This document shows positions 20,908 through 29,571 of a DNA stretch of 51,198 nt, piece by piece. Position numbers and translations under genes: made by a program. Location of the stretch: positions 175,707-226,904 of the forward strand of contig NZ_JAULSI010000002.1 in assembly GCF_030711405.1 (NCBI RefSeq), given 5' to 3'. The notes under the pieces were generated by a model that saw nothing but the letters and a program-made list of their open reading frames with translations, did not search any database and was not told where the DNA came from. Position 1 is the first letter of the stretch. Each line of letters opens with the position of its first letter. This stretch comes from Massilia brevitalea. Lineage in GTDB: Bacteria > Pseudomonadota > Gammaproteobacteria > Burkholderiales > Burkholderiaceae_D.

Positions 20908-21588
20908 ATGCACATGCTTCGCCGCCTGCTCTGCAGCGCCCTCGTCCTCGGCTTTGCCGGCAACGTGCTTGCCGCCCCGGGCCCGCAAGCCGCCCCGAAA
21001 GAGGGCGTGCAATACCAGGAGCTGCCGCAGAAACAGGACACCCAGGCCGGCAAGGCGGTCGAAGTGACCGAGTTCTTCGCTTACTACTGCCCGCACTGCG
21101 ACGCCTTCGAGCCGAAGCTGGCGGAGTGGGTGAAAAAGCAGGGCAACAACATCGTCTTCAAGCGCGTGCACGTGCCCGCCGGCCCGCGCGTGGTGCCGCA
21201 GCAGCGCCTGTTCTACACGCTCGAAGCCATGGGCCTGCTGGAGCAGTACCACCAGAAGGCGTTTGCCGCGATCCACCAGGAGCGCGTGCGCTTTGCCGAC
21301 GACGACGAAGTGATCGCCTGGGCGGCCAAGGCCGGCATCGACCGCGCACGCTTTGCCGACACCTACCGCTCGATGGGCGTGAGCGCCAAGCTGCGCCACG
21401 CCAGCGCCATGATGGAAGCCTACCGCGTCGACCACTGGCCTTTCGTTGCCATCGACGGCCGCTTCGTCACCTCGCCCTCGATGGCGAACGGGGGCGGTTC
21501 CGATGCCCAGACCGAAGCCGAGCAGCAGCAGGTGGCCTTGGGGGTGATGGACGCACTGGTTGCGAAAGCCCGCGCGGACAAGAAATGA
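20908..21588 (+). CDS. dsbA: Thiol:disulfide interchange protein DsbA
   Basis: A 226-residue periplasmic oxidoreductase with a signal peptide (1-22, cleavage after VLA) and a thioredoxin fold interrupted by a helical domain. The active site is CPHC (Cys61 to Cys64) within FFAYYCPHCDAFEP. The cis-Pro loop reads HWPFVAIDG, a Trp-Pro variant of the more usual Val-Pro or Thr-Pro. It introduces disulfides into exported proteins and would be reoxidised by DsbB, which is not in the window. GGAG lies 8 nt before the start. The stop overlaps the next gene in ATGA. Confidence 0.93.
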   Translation: MHMLRRLLCSALVLGFAGNVLAAPGPQAAPKEGVQYQELPQKQDTQAGKAVEVTEFFAYYCPHCDAFEPKLAEWVKKQGNNIVFKRVHVPAGPRVVPQQRLFYTLEAMGLLEQYHQKAFAAIHQERVRFADDDEVIAWAAKAGIDRARFADTYRSMGVSAKLRHASAMMEAYRVDHWPFVAIDGRFVTSPSMANGGGSDAQTEAEQQQVALGVMDALVAKARADKK

Positions 21589-22376
21589 CCCTGCCGGGTC
21601 ATGAAGCCCGCGTCTTCATCACCGGCGCCTCGAGCGGCATCGGCGCCGCACTGGCGCGCGAGTATGCCGCGCGCGGCGCCACGCTGGGCCTGGTGGCGCG
21701 CCGCGGCGAGCTGCTGGCGGACCTGATTGCGTCCCTGCCCCACCCCGAACGCCACCGCAGCTACGCGCTCGACGTGCTCGACCACGCCGCGCTGGACGCG
21801 GCGGCCCAGGACTTCATGGGGGCCTGCGGCGGCGCCGACATCGTCATCGCCAGCGCCGGCATCTCGCACGGCACGCTCACCGAGCGGCCTGAAGATTTAC
21901 CGGTCTTCGCCTCGGTATTCGTCACCAACGTCAACGCCACCGTCGCCACCTTTGCCCCTTTCATTTTCCAGATGAAGGTACAGGGCACGCCCTGCCGCCT
22001 GGTGGCGGTCGGCAGCGTGGCCGGCGTGCGCGGCATGCGCGGCGCCGGCGCCTATTGCGCCTCGAAAGCCGCCGTGCACGCCTACTGCGAGTCGCTGCGG
22101 CTGGAACTGAAGCGCTCGGCCATCCGGGTCGTCACCATCGTGCCCGGCTATATCGATACCCCCATGACCCGCAACAATCCGTTTCCCATGCCTTTCCTGA
22201 TGCCGGCCGCGCGCTTCGCCGCCAAAGCTGTCGATGCCATCGCCCGCGGCGACAGCTACCGCGTGCTGCCATGGCAGATGGGCTTTGTCGCCAAACTGAT
22301 GCGCATGCTGCCGAATCCCCTGTTCGATTCGATGTTTTCGCGCGCGCCGCAAAAGCGCCGCAAGGGGGCGGCATGA
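21585..22376 (+). CDS. Short-chain dehydrogenase/reductase
   Basis: A 263-residue classical SDR. The Rossmann motif TGASSGIG (residues 13-20) binds NAD(P), an ASAG motif stands near 89-92, and the catalytic residues are Ser144, Tyr157 and Lys161 (YCASK). The basic Arg39-Arg40 after the second strand suggests NADP preference. The C-terminus has a hydrophobic stretch, as in YqjQ/DltE-like SDRs. Substrate is unknown. The start overlaps the dsbA stop by 4 nt, and its own stop overlaps birA by 4 nt, indicating translational coupling. Confidence 0.9.
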   Translation: MTLPGHEARVFITGASSGIGAALAREYAARGATLGLVARRGELLADLIASLPHPERHRSYALDVLDHAALDAAAQDFMGACGGADIVIASAGISHGTLTERPEDLPVFASVFVTNVNATVATFAPFIFQMKVQGTPCRLVAVGSVAGVRGMRGAGAYCASKAAVHAYCESLRLELKRSAIRVVTIVPGYIDTPMTRNNPFPMPFLMPAARFAAKAVDAIARGDSYRVLPWQMGFVAKLMRMLPNPLFDSMFSRAPQKRRKGAA

Positions 22377-23170
22377 CGGTCCCGACGAATGCACTGATGC
22401 GTGCCGCCGATATCGCCGCCCGCTCGCAGGCGGGCGTGGCCGTCGAAGTGGTCGAAGAGGCCGGCTCGACGAATGCCGACCTGCTGGCGCGCGCCGCGTC
22501 GCTGGATGCGCCGCTGCTGCTGGTGGCGCGCAACCAGACCGCCGGCCGTGGCCGCGCCGGCCGCAGCTGGCTGTCTTCCAGCGCAGGCTCGCTGACCTTT
22601 TCGCTGGCCTGGCGCTTTGACGGCGGCGTGCAGCGCCTGGCCGGGCTGCCGCTGGCAATCGGCGTGGCGCTGGCCGAGACCCTCGATACACTCGGTGTGC
22701 AGGTTGGCCTGAAGTGGCCGAACGACGTGCTGCGCGACGGCGACAAGCTGGCCGGCATCCTGATCGAAACGCAGAACGCTCCAAATGGCGGCGGGGTCTG
22801 GACCGTGATCGGCATCGGCCTGAACCTGCTGATGCCCGACGAACTCGAAGCGCAGATCGGCCGCAGCGTCGCTTCCCTGCCCTGGCTGGCGCGCATGGAC
22901 CGCAACGAACTGCTGGCAGCCCTGCTCGACGGCCTGGCCGGCGCGCTGCGCGAATTCGACCGCGCCGGCTTCGGCGCATTCTCCGCACGCTGGAACCGGC
23001 GCCATGCCTGGCAGGGCGAAACCGTCGTCATCCTCGACGCCGGCAATATCCTGCACGAAGGCGCCGCCGCCGGCGTCGACGATGCCGGCCGCCTGCTGCT
23101 CGATACCGCCGAGGGCCGCATCACGGTGCTGGCCGGCGACGTCTCGCTGCGCGTGAAGGGTGCGTCTTGA
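22373..23170 (+). CDS. birA: Biotin-[acetyl-CoA carboxylase] ligase, no HTH
   Basis: A 265-residue biotin protein ligase that adenylates biotin and transfers it to carboxylase carrier domains. The catalytic domain shows GSTNADLL, the NQTAGRGRAGRSW biotin-adenylate loop, and GLKWPNDVLRDGDKLAGILIE. A C-terminal SH3-like domain covers about 215-265. The N-terminal winged-helix repressor domain found in E. coli BirA is absent, so this is a class I, non-regulatory ligase. It overlaps the SDR gene by 4 nt; coaX follows within 2 nt. Confidence 0.94.
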   Translation: MTVPTNALMRAADIAARSQAGVAVEVVEEAGSTNADLLARAASLDAPLLLVARNQTAGRGRAGRSWLSSSAGSLTFSLAWRFDGGVQRLAGLPLAIGVALAETLDTLGVQVGLKWPNDVLRDGDKLAGILIETQNAPNGGGVWTVIGIGLNLLMPDELEAQIGRSVASLPWLARMDRNELLAALLDGLAGALREFDRAGFGAFSARWNRRHAWQGETVVILDAGNILHEGAAAGVDDAGRLLLDTAEGRITVLAGDVSLRVKGAS

Positions 23171-23172
23171 CG

Positions 23173-23937
23173 ATGAACGACATGCTGCTGCTGATCGACG
23201 CCGGGAATACGCGCGTGAAATGGGCGCTGGCCAGCGCACACGCGCAGCCGGGCGAGTGGATCGCCCACGGCGCAGCGCTGCACGACGGCTTGGATGCCCT
23301 GGGCGCCGAATGGCGCACCCGGCAGGTGACGCGCACCATTGTCTCGAACGTCGCCGGCCAGGCGCTGCGCGACAGGTTGGCCGCCCTGCTCGGCGCCATC
23401 GAGGTCGAGTGGTTTGCCTCAAGCGCCGAACGCGCCGGCCTGGTCAACGGCTACTGCGAACCGGCACGCCTGGGCTGCGACCGCTTTGCCGCCGCCATCG
23501 GCGCGCGTGCACTGGCGCCGGGCCAGGCGCTGGTGGTGGCCACCTGCGGCACCGCGACCACGGTCGATGCGGTAACAAGCGACGGCCGCTTCCTGGGCGG
23601 GATGATCCTGCCCGGCCTGGCGCTGATGGCCGGCGCGCTGGCGCGCAACACGGCACAGCTGCCGCAAGCCGCGCCGGGCATGGCGCCGCCGCCGCTGTTT
23701 GCCGACAATACCAACGACGCCATCGTCTCGGGCTGCCTGTCGGCCCAGGCCGGCGCCATCGCGCGTGCGGTGGCGGGCCACGGCGGCGCCCTGTGCATCC
23801 TGTCGGGCGGCGCGGCGCCGTATATCGCGCCCGCGCTGGAGGTGGCGCACAAGCTGGTCGATAATATCGTGCTGGTCGGCCTGCACGCGGTGGCGCGTGC
23901 ACAGGCGACGCATGGAGGAGCGATGGATGGGAGCTGA
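23173..23937 (+). CDS. coaX: Type III pantothenate kinase
   Basis: A 254-residue CoaX of the ASKHA fold, catalysing the first step of coenzyme A synthesis. Visible motifs are LLIDAGNTRVKWA (phosphate 1, residues 5-17), GCDRFAAAIGA, the CGTATTVDAV phosphate 2 region, GGMILPGL, and SGGAAPY near the C-terminus. birA-coaX adjacency is typical of betaproteobacteria, where the two may even be fused. The ATG at 23173 is used; a second Met at residue 4 is an alternative. Confidence 0.94.
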   Translation: MNDMLLLIDAGNTRVKWALASAHAQPGEWIAHGAALHDGLDALGAEWRTRQVTRTIVSNVAGQALRDRLAALLGAIEVEWFASSAERAGLVNGYCEPARLGCDRFAAAIGARALAPGQALVVATCGTATTVDAVTSDGRFLGGMILPGLALMAGALARNTAQLPQAAPGMAPPPLFADNTNDAIVSGCLSAQAGAIARAVAGHGGALCILSGGAAPYIAPALEVAHKLVDNIVLVGLHAVARAQATHGGAMDGS

Positions 23938-23940
23938 AGC

Positions 23941-24669
23941 GTGGTGAAATTCGTATTCTGGGCTTTGCTGGCCGCGAACGCGCTGCTGTTCGCCTACGGG
24001 CGCGGCCTGCTGGGCAGCGCCGACGGCGAACTGCGCGAACCGGCGCGGCTGACGAAACAGCTGGCGGCCGACAAGCTGGTGCTGCTGTCGGGCGAACAGG
24101 CGCAGGCGCTGGCGGCGGCTGCCAAGGCCGAGGACGGCGCAGCCGAAGCCGAAACCGAGGTGGAGGAAGCGCCGGCGCCGGCGCCGCCCGCACCAGAGAC
24201 CCCGGCCTACGCCTGCCTTGAGACCGAAGCCTTTGCCCCGCCCGATGCGCGCCGCTTCGAGAACCGCCTGGCGCGCCTGGAACTCGGCGCGCGCCAGATG
24301 CGCCTGGCCGTGCCCTTCCAGGAAGTGACCAGCCACCTGGTGTACCTGCCGCCGAACGGCGGCAAGGAAGGCGCCGAGCGCCGCGTGGCCGAGCTGCGCG
24401 AGCGCGGCATCAGCGATTACTTCATCATGCAGGGCGATTCGCCGATGCGCTGGGCGGTATCGCTGGGCGCCTTCAAGACCGAAGCTTCGGCGCGCACGCT
24501 GGCGGCCGAGCTGGCGAAAAAAGGCGTACAGGGCGTGCGCGTGCTGCCGCGCGGGCCGCAGTCGAACCGGTTTGCCTACCGCTTCCGCGATATCGATGGG
24601 CCGACCCGGGCGCGCATCCTCGAGGCGGGGCGCGGGATGGAAGCGACGATTTTGCACATTTGCAAGTGA
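23941..24669 (+). CDS. SPOR-domain membrane protein
   Basis: A 242-residue protein starting at GTG (23941) with GGGAG 7 nt upstream. An N-terminal transmembrane helix or uncleaved signal anchor (3-22) is followed by an acidic Ala/Pro/Glu linker (about 60-85) and a C-terminal SPOR-like domain (about 155-215, WAVSLGAFKTEASARTLAAE). It is probably periplasmic with septal peptidoglycan affinity. It lies 3 nt after coaX at the end of the rightward cluster and runs convergently to rlpA, which also carries a SPOR domain. Confidence 0.82.
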   Translation: MVKFVFWALLAANALLFAYGRGLLGSADGELREPARLTKQLAADKLVLLSGEQAQALAAAAKAEDGAAEAETEVEEAPAPAPPAPETPAYACLETEAFAPPDARRFENRLARLELGARQMRLAVPFQEVTSHLVYLPPNGGKEGAERRVAELRERGISDYFIMQGDSPMRWAVSLGAFKTEASARTLAAELAKKGVQGVRVLPRGPQSNRFAYRFRDIDGPTRARILEAGRGMEATILHICK

Positions 24670-24701
24670 TGTAGGGTCGTAGGTTTGCATCAGTCCCATA
24701 C

Positions 24702-24768
24702 AGCGTGGGCACAAGTGCCCACGCTACAGAACCCGGATTTCGTAGGGTGGGCACTTGTGCCCACGCGG
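24702..24768. repeat. Back-to-back pair of REP-like palindromes
   Basis: An inverted copy at 24702-24727 (GCGTGGGCACAAGTGCCCAC, then GCTAC) and a direct copy at 24742-24768 (GTAGGGTGGGCACTTGTG, then CCCACGCGG), separated by 14 nt. The first is almost a perfect self-palindrome. They occupy the 165-bp gap between the convergent SPOR gene and rlpA. A partial head, GTAGGGTCGTAGG, lies just upstream at 24671. Confidence 0.88.
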
Positions 24769-24834
24769 TCGTACCTATGCACAACACCACGGCAACCGGT
24801 ACGCCACACGCACCGGCATATCGCCCCAAAACGC

Positions 24835-25890
24835 TTACCGCTTCACCACAATCGGCTTGATCCCCAACCCCGCCGGTAACCCGCGCGCCGCTTCCTGCGC
24901 CGCGGCGCGGCTCTCGAACGGCCCGCCATACAAACGGTTCACCGCTCCGCTCGGCACCACCTCGATCTCGCCCAGCGACAATCCGGCATCGGCCAGCAAA
25001 CGCCCCATCTCCTGCGCCTTGTCGGCGCGGCTGTAGGACCCGAGCTGCAGGTAGAACTGGCCTGACGCCTTGCCCGCAGCCGTTGCCGCGGCCACGGCGG
25101 GCAGCGCCTGGGTCACGGCGGCGCTGTCGGACTGCATGCGGTCTTCCAGCATCAGGGCCGCGATCTCGGGCGGCGCATCGAGTACCTTCGCTGCCCGCAC
25201 CGGCGCCGCCGCCTGCGCCGCCGAGGTGGCGGCGCGGCGCTCGGCAGCCAGGCGCACTTCGTCGCCCGGGAACAGGCGCTCCAGCTCGACTTCGTGGCTG
25301 CCCTTGCCCAGCAGGCCGAGCTTCAGCGCGGCGGTGTACGACACGTCGACCACGCGGCTGGCGTGGAAGGGGCCACGGTCGTTGATGCGCACCACCACCG
25401 AGCGCCCGGTGGCCACGTGGGTGATGCGCGCGTACGAAGGAATCGGCAGCGTCGGATGCGCGGCCGTCATCTTGTACATGTCGTAGGGTTCGCCGGATGA
25501 GGTCTTCTGGCCGTGGAACTTCACGCCGTACCAGCTGGCCACGCCCTTCTGGACGAAAGGCTCTTCGTGCAGGATCGGGGTATAGCTCTGGCCGAAGACG
25601 GAATACGGCCGGTTCGCCCACTTGGCATAGGGCTCGGCCCGGACCACGGCGTCGGGCGTGAATTCCAGTCCTTCCGGAATGTCGGTGCCGGGGCCGTCGT
25701 CCTTGTAGTAGCCGCCGCGGCCGGAATTGGCGGGCGGCAGCTTGGGATTGATCGCCCCCGGCTTGCCGGCCTTGTGCTTCCACGGCAGCGAACCCAGGCT
25801 CTTGTTGTCGCCCGTGGTGCCGCAGCCGGTCATCAACGCCGCCAACGCGATGACCACCGGGAGCGTTCTCTTAGCGGTCATGCGCGCCAT
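24835..25890 (-). CDS. rlpA: Septal ring lytic transglycosylase RlpA, lipoprotein
   Basis: A 351-residue outer-membrane lipoprotein. The signal peptide ends in lipobox LMTGC (Cys23). The double-psi beta-barrel transglycosylase domain spans about 110-205 (GVASWYGVKFHGQKTSSGEP, then conserved DRGPF and DVSY). A C-terminal SPOR domain covers about 275-345. RlpA cleaves naked glycan strands lacking stem peptides and is drawn to septa by its SPOR domain. The start at 25890 is supported by GAGGAG 5-6 nt upstream. It is last in the mreB-to-rlpA operon, 9 nt after rodA. Confidence 0.94.
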   Translation of the reverse strand: MARMTAKRTLPVVIALAALMTGCGTTGDNKSLGSLPWKHKAGKPGAINPKLPPANSGRGGYYKDDGPGTDIPEGLEFTPDAVVRAEPYAKWANRPYSVFGQSYTPILHEEPFVQKGVASWYGVKFHGQKTSSGEPYDMYKMTAAHPTLPIPSYARITHVATGRSVVVRINDRGPFHASRVVDVSYTAALKLGLLGKGSHEVELERLFPGDEVRLAAERRAATSAAQAAAPVRAAKVLDAPPEIAALMLEDRMQSDSAAVTQALPAVAAATAAGKASGQFYLQLGSYSRADKAQEMGRLLADAGLSLGEIEVVPSGAVNRLYGGPFESRAAAQEAARGLPAGLGIKPIVVKR

Positions 25891-25899
25891 TCTTGCTCC

Positions 25900-27015
25900 T
25901 CAGGTCTGCACCAGCTTGCGGTGCCTTTGTATGCTCATCAATATACCAGCGCCGAGCCCCAGGGTAATGAACGCCGTCCCGCCATAGCTCATGAAAGGCA
26001 GCGGAACCCCGACCACGGGCAAGATCCCGCTCACCATGCCCATGTTCACAAAGGCATACGTAAAGAAGATCATCGTGATCGCGCCGGCCAGCAGCCGGGA
26101 GAACAGATTCGGGGCGTTGGCCGCAATCATCATGCCGCGGCCGATCAGCAGCAGGTAAATTACCAAAAGAAATAGGTTGCCGACAAGTCCAAATTCTTCG
26201 GAATAGACCGAAAACAGGAAATCGGTGGTCTGTTCCGGCACGAATTCCAGCTGGCCTTGGGTGCCCTGGTGATAGCCCTTGCCGGTCATGCCGCCCGAGC
26301 CGATGGCGATCACCGACTGGATGATGTGGAAGCCCTTGCCGAGCGGGTCCGAGGTCGGGTCGATCAGGGTCATCACCCGTTCGCGCTGGTAATCGTGCAG
26401 CATCGACCAGGCCACCGGCAAGCTGGCCGCGCCGGCCACGGCCAGGCCAATCAGCATTTTCCAGGACAGGCCGGCCAGGAAGATCACATAGAACCCCGAG
26501 GCGCCCACCAGCAGCGCCGTGCCCAGGTCGGGCTGGCGCGCAATCAGCGTGAACGGAATGACCAGCAGGACCGCCGCCACCACGAAGGACTTCCAGTCGT
26601 CCAGCCGCGCCTTGTGCTGGAAGTACCAGGCGATCATCAGCGGCGTGGCGATCTTCATGATCTCCGAGGGCTGGATGTCGACGCCCAGGTGCAGCCAGCG
26701 GCGCGAGCCCTTCTTGATGATGCCGAACACCGCCACCGCAATCAGCAGCGTGATCCCGACGGTGTACACCGGCACCGCCAGCCGCATCAGTGTCTGCGGC
26801 GGCACCAGGGCGGCCATCCACATGACCACGAAGGCCAGCAGGAAGTTGCGCATCTGCGCCTCGACCCGGCCCGGGAATTCGTGGCCGGCCGAGGACATCG
26901 TGATCACGCTGGTGGTCAGCAGCATGAACAGCACCATCGCCAGCGGCCAGTCGAACACGGTGAAATACGGTTTCAGGCGGCGGCTCAGCGAGCGCCGCTC
27001 GGGATAATAGGCCAT
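25900..27015 (-). CDS. rodA: Rod shape-determining peptidoglycan polymerase RodA
   Basis: A 371-residue SEDS-family glycosyltransferase with about ten transmembrane helices. It polymerises lipid II glycan strands during side-wall elongation together with PBP2. Recognisable stretches are QPSEIMKIATPL, RQPDLGTALL (with the catalytic-region Asp), GSGGMTGKGYHQGTQGQLEF and the PFMSYGGTAF signature near the C-terminus. Length is normal. The mrdA stop lies only 2 nt upstream, so the two partners are cotranslated. Confidence 0.97.
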   Translation of the reverse strand: MAYYPERRSLSRRLKPYFTVFDWPLAMVLFMLLTTSVITMSSAGHEFPGRVEAQMRNFLLAFVVMWMAALVPPQTLMRLAVPVYTVGITLLIAVAVFGIIKKGSRRWLHLGVDIQPSEIMKIATPLMIAWYFQHKARLDDWKSFVVAAVLLVIPFTLIARQPDLGTALLVGASGFYVIFLAGLSWKMLIGLAVAGAASLPVAWSMLHDYQRERVMTLIDPTSDPLGKGFHIIQSVIAIGSGGMTGKGYHQGTQGQLEFVPEQTTDFLFSVYSEEFGLVGNLFLLVIYLLLIGRGMMIAANAPNLFSRLLAGAITMIFFTYAFVNMGMVSGILPVVGVPLPFMSYGGTAFITLGLGAGILMSIQRHRKLVQT

Positions 27016-27017
27016 CG

Positions 27018-29030
27018 TTATTCCTTGGTGGTGGCGGCCGGCGCCGTGGCGGTCACGCCGGGAGGCGTGGCTGCGGCGGCGGACGGGGCCGGGGCGGGCG
27101 CAGCCACAGCGGCAGCGGCGCGCACCGGCGCCGGCTTGGCGCCGGCTGTCACGGTTGGTGCGGCCGGCGGCGCCGGGCGCTTGCCGAGCAGGTAATAGTC
27201 GAGCGCCTTGCGCGCGATCGGCGCCGCCGTGGCCGCGCCGAAGCCGGCGTTCTCGACCACGAGGGCGATGGCGATCTTCGGCTTGTCGGCCGGCGCGAAC
27301 GCCGTGTACAGCGCGTTGTCGCGGTGCCGTTCGTCGATGGCGTGGGCGTTGTACTTCTGGCCCTTCAGGCCGATCACCTGCGCGGTGCCGGTCTTGCCGC
27401 CCGAGATGTAGCCGGCATTCGCAAAGGCGCGCCGGCCGGTGCCGTAGGCTTCCTGGGTCACGCCGACCATGGCGCGCTTGATGAAGTCGATGTTCTCCTG
27501 CTTCAGCGGGATGCGCCGGCTTTCCTTCGGCGTGGTCAGCGTGCGCTCGCGCGTGGCGCCGTCCTCGATCAGCTTCACCAGGTGCGGCTTCATCACCACG
27601 CCGTTATTCGCCAGGTTGGCCACCGCGTGCGCCAGCTGGATCATGGTGTAGTTGTTGAAGCCCTGGCCGATCGAGATCGAGATGGTGTCGCCGCCGACCC
27701 ACTTCTGGGCCGCGCGGTTGCGCTTGAAGCGGTTCGCCTTCCACTCCTTCGACGGCAGCACGCCGGACTTCTCGTGTTCGAGGTCGATGCCGGTGGGCGA
27801 GCCGAAGCCGAACGGCGCCAGGAAGCGCGAGATGTTATCGATGCCCATCTCGTTGCCGAGCTGGTAGTAATAGGTGTCGCAGGACTCGGCGATCGAGCGG
27901 TACATGTCCACGTAACCGTGGCCGCCCGGCTTGTCGTCGTTGAAGCGGTGCCCGCCGAGCATGAAGAAGCCCGGGTCGCGGATGCCCTGCTCGGGACGGC
28001 GGAAGCCGAGTTCCAGCGCGGCCAGCGACATGAAGGGCTTGAAGGTCGAGCCGGGCGGATAAGTGCCCGACAGCGGACGGTTCATCAGCGGCCGGTCGAG
28101 CGAGGTATTCAGTTCGTTCCAGCTCTGGCTGTCGATGCCGTCGACGAACAGGTTGGGGTCGAAGCCCGGGCGCGACACGTAGGCCAGCACGTCGCCGGTT
28201 TCGGGCTCGATGGCGACGAATGCGCCGCGCTGGTCGCCGAAGGCTTCCTCGACCACTTTCTGCAGCTCGATGTCGATCGACAGGATCAGGTTCGAGCCCG
28301 GCACCGGCGCGCGGCGCGACAGCGTGCGGATCGCGCGGCCGCCTGCCGAACGCTCGACTTCCTCGTAGCCGGTGGTGCCGTGCAGGTAGCGCTCGTACTT
28401 CTTTTCCAGGCCTTCCTTGCCGATGTGGTCGGTGCCGTTGTAGTTGGCGGCGTCGTCGCTTTCTTCCAGCGCGGCCGCTTCCTTGGCGTTGATGCGGCCG
28501 ATGTAGCCGACCACGTGCGAGGCCACTTCGCCCAGCGGATACTGGCGGAACAGGCGCGCCTGCACCTCGACGCCCGGGAAGCGGAAGCGCTGGGCGGTGA
28601 AGCGCGCCACCTCGTCGTCGGTGAGGCGGGTGCGCAGCGGCACGCTGGCGAAGCTGCGCGACTCTTCCATCAGGCGCTTGAAGCGCTTGCGGTCCTTGGG
28701 CTCGATGCTGACGATCTTGGCCAGCTCGTCGATCACCGATTCCAGGTTGGCCTGCAGCTTCGACGGCGTGATCTCGAGCGTGTAGGCCGAATAGTTCTGG
28801 GCCAGCACCACGCCGTTGCGGTCGACGATCAGGCCGCGGTTCGGCACGATCGGCACCAGCGCGATGCGGTTGTCTTCGGCCTGCGCCATGTACTGGTCGT
28901 GGTGGATCACCTGCAGCCAGACCAGGCGTGCCGTGAGGATGCCGAAGCAGACGAACACCAGCACCGCCAGCGCGGTCATGCGCAGGCGGAACTGGTGAAT
29001 CTCGCGGTCGCTGTCTTTGATTTCAGTCAT
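27018..29030 (-). CDS. mrdA: Penicillin-binding protein 2
   Basis: A 670-residue class B transpeptidase that crosslinks side-wall peptidoglycan. A cytoplasmic tail and one transmembrane helix (about 17-37) precede the pedestal domain (about 60-230). The transpeptidase domain contains the SxxK nucleophile Ser328 (PGSTFKPF), an SxN-like motif in the SCDTYYYQLG region, and KTG in SGGKTGTAQVIG. The C-terminal 45 residues are an Ala/Pro-rich tail beyond the usual end. It acts with RodA, encoded immediately downstream, inside the Rod complex. Confidence 0.97.
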   Translation of the reverse strand: MTEIKDSDREIHQFRLRMTALAVLVFVCFGILTARLVWLQVIHHDQYMAQAEDNRIALVPIVPNRGLIVDRNGVVLAQNYSAYTLEITPSKLQANLESVIDELAKIVSIEPKDRKRFKRLMEESRSFASVPLRTRLTDDEVARFTAQRFRFPGVEVQARLFRQYPLGEVASHVVGYIGRINAKEAAALEESDDAANYNGTDHIGKEGLEKKYERYLHGTTGYEEVERSAGGRAIRTLSRRAPVPGSNLILSIDIELQKVVEEAFGDQRGAFVAIEPETGDVLAYVSRPGFDPNLFVDGIDSQSWNELNTSLDRPLMNRPLSGTYPPGSTFKPFMSLAALELGFRRPEQGIRDPGFFMLGGHRFNDDKPGGHGYVDMYRSIAESCDTYYYQLGNEMGIDNISRFLAPFGFGSPTGIDLEHEKSGVLPSKEWKANRFKRNRAAQKWVGGDTISISIGQGFNNYTMIQLAHAVANLANNGVVMKPHLVKLIEDGATRERTLTTPKESRRIPLKQENIDFIKRAMVGVTQEAYGTGRRAFANAGYISGGKTGTAQVIGLKGQKYNAHAIDERHRDNALYTAFAPADKPKIAIALVVENAGFGAATAAPIARKALDYYLLGKRPAPPAAPTVTAGAKPAPVRAAAAVAAPAPAPSAAAATPPGVTATAPAATTKE

Positions 29031-29040
29031 TCAAACGAAC

Positions 29041-29559
29041 TCAGATCGGACGGGTATGGTCCCGGTCGACGGCGCGGCGCTGCGGCGCCAGCAGCAGCCA
29101 GGAAATCACCGGCCACAGGGCCACGGCCACGGCGCTTTCGACGAAGTGCAGCCAGCCGGTGAAGCGCCCGGTGGCGAACACGTGCACCAGCGACTGGATC
29201 GCCTGGGCCAGCAGCAGCAGCGGGAACACGTGCAGCGCCTGGGTCAGCACCGGGAACCACAGAACGCGTCGGTGGATCATGATCGACGCGTACGACAGCA
29301 GCGTATAGGCCAGCGCGTTCTCGCCCAGCAGGGTGGCGTCGTGCACGTCCATCAGGAGGCCCATGCAGAAGGCGACGCCGATGCCGACCTTGCGCGGCTG
29401 GTGGATGCCCCAGAAGACCAGCACCAGCGCCACGAAGTCGGGCGCGCCGATCCAGCGGCCCCAGGGCAGCAGGTTGAGCATGAAGGCGCAGGTCAGGCTG
29501 AACGCGATGAACAGCGGGCTGACCGGCAGCAGGATGTAGTGGGGACGGTTCGCGGGCAT
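29041..29559 (-). CDS. mreD: Rod shape-determining protein MreD
   Basis: A 172-residue polytopic inner-membrane protein with five or six hydrophobic segments, beginning MPANRPHYILLPVSPLFIAF. MreD is a small, poorly conserved component of the elongasome that binds MreC. The RKVGIGVAFCMGLLMDVHDATLLGE region is the most family-like part. Assignment is strengthened by position between mreC and mrdA, with gaps of 12 and 10 nt. Confidence 0.92.
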   Translation of the reverse strand: MPANRPHYILLPVSPLFIAFSLTCAFMLNLLPWGRWIGAPDFVALVLVFWGIHQPRKVGIGVAFCMGLLMDVHDATLLGENALAYTLLSYASIMIHRRVLWFPVLTQALHVFPLLLLAQAIQSLVHVFATGRFTGWLHFVESAVAVALWPVISWLLLAPQRRAVDRDHTRPI

Positions 29560-29571
29560 GGTCGTGCCCTC

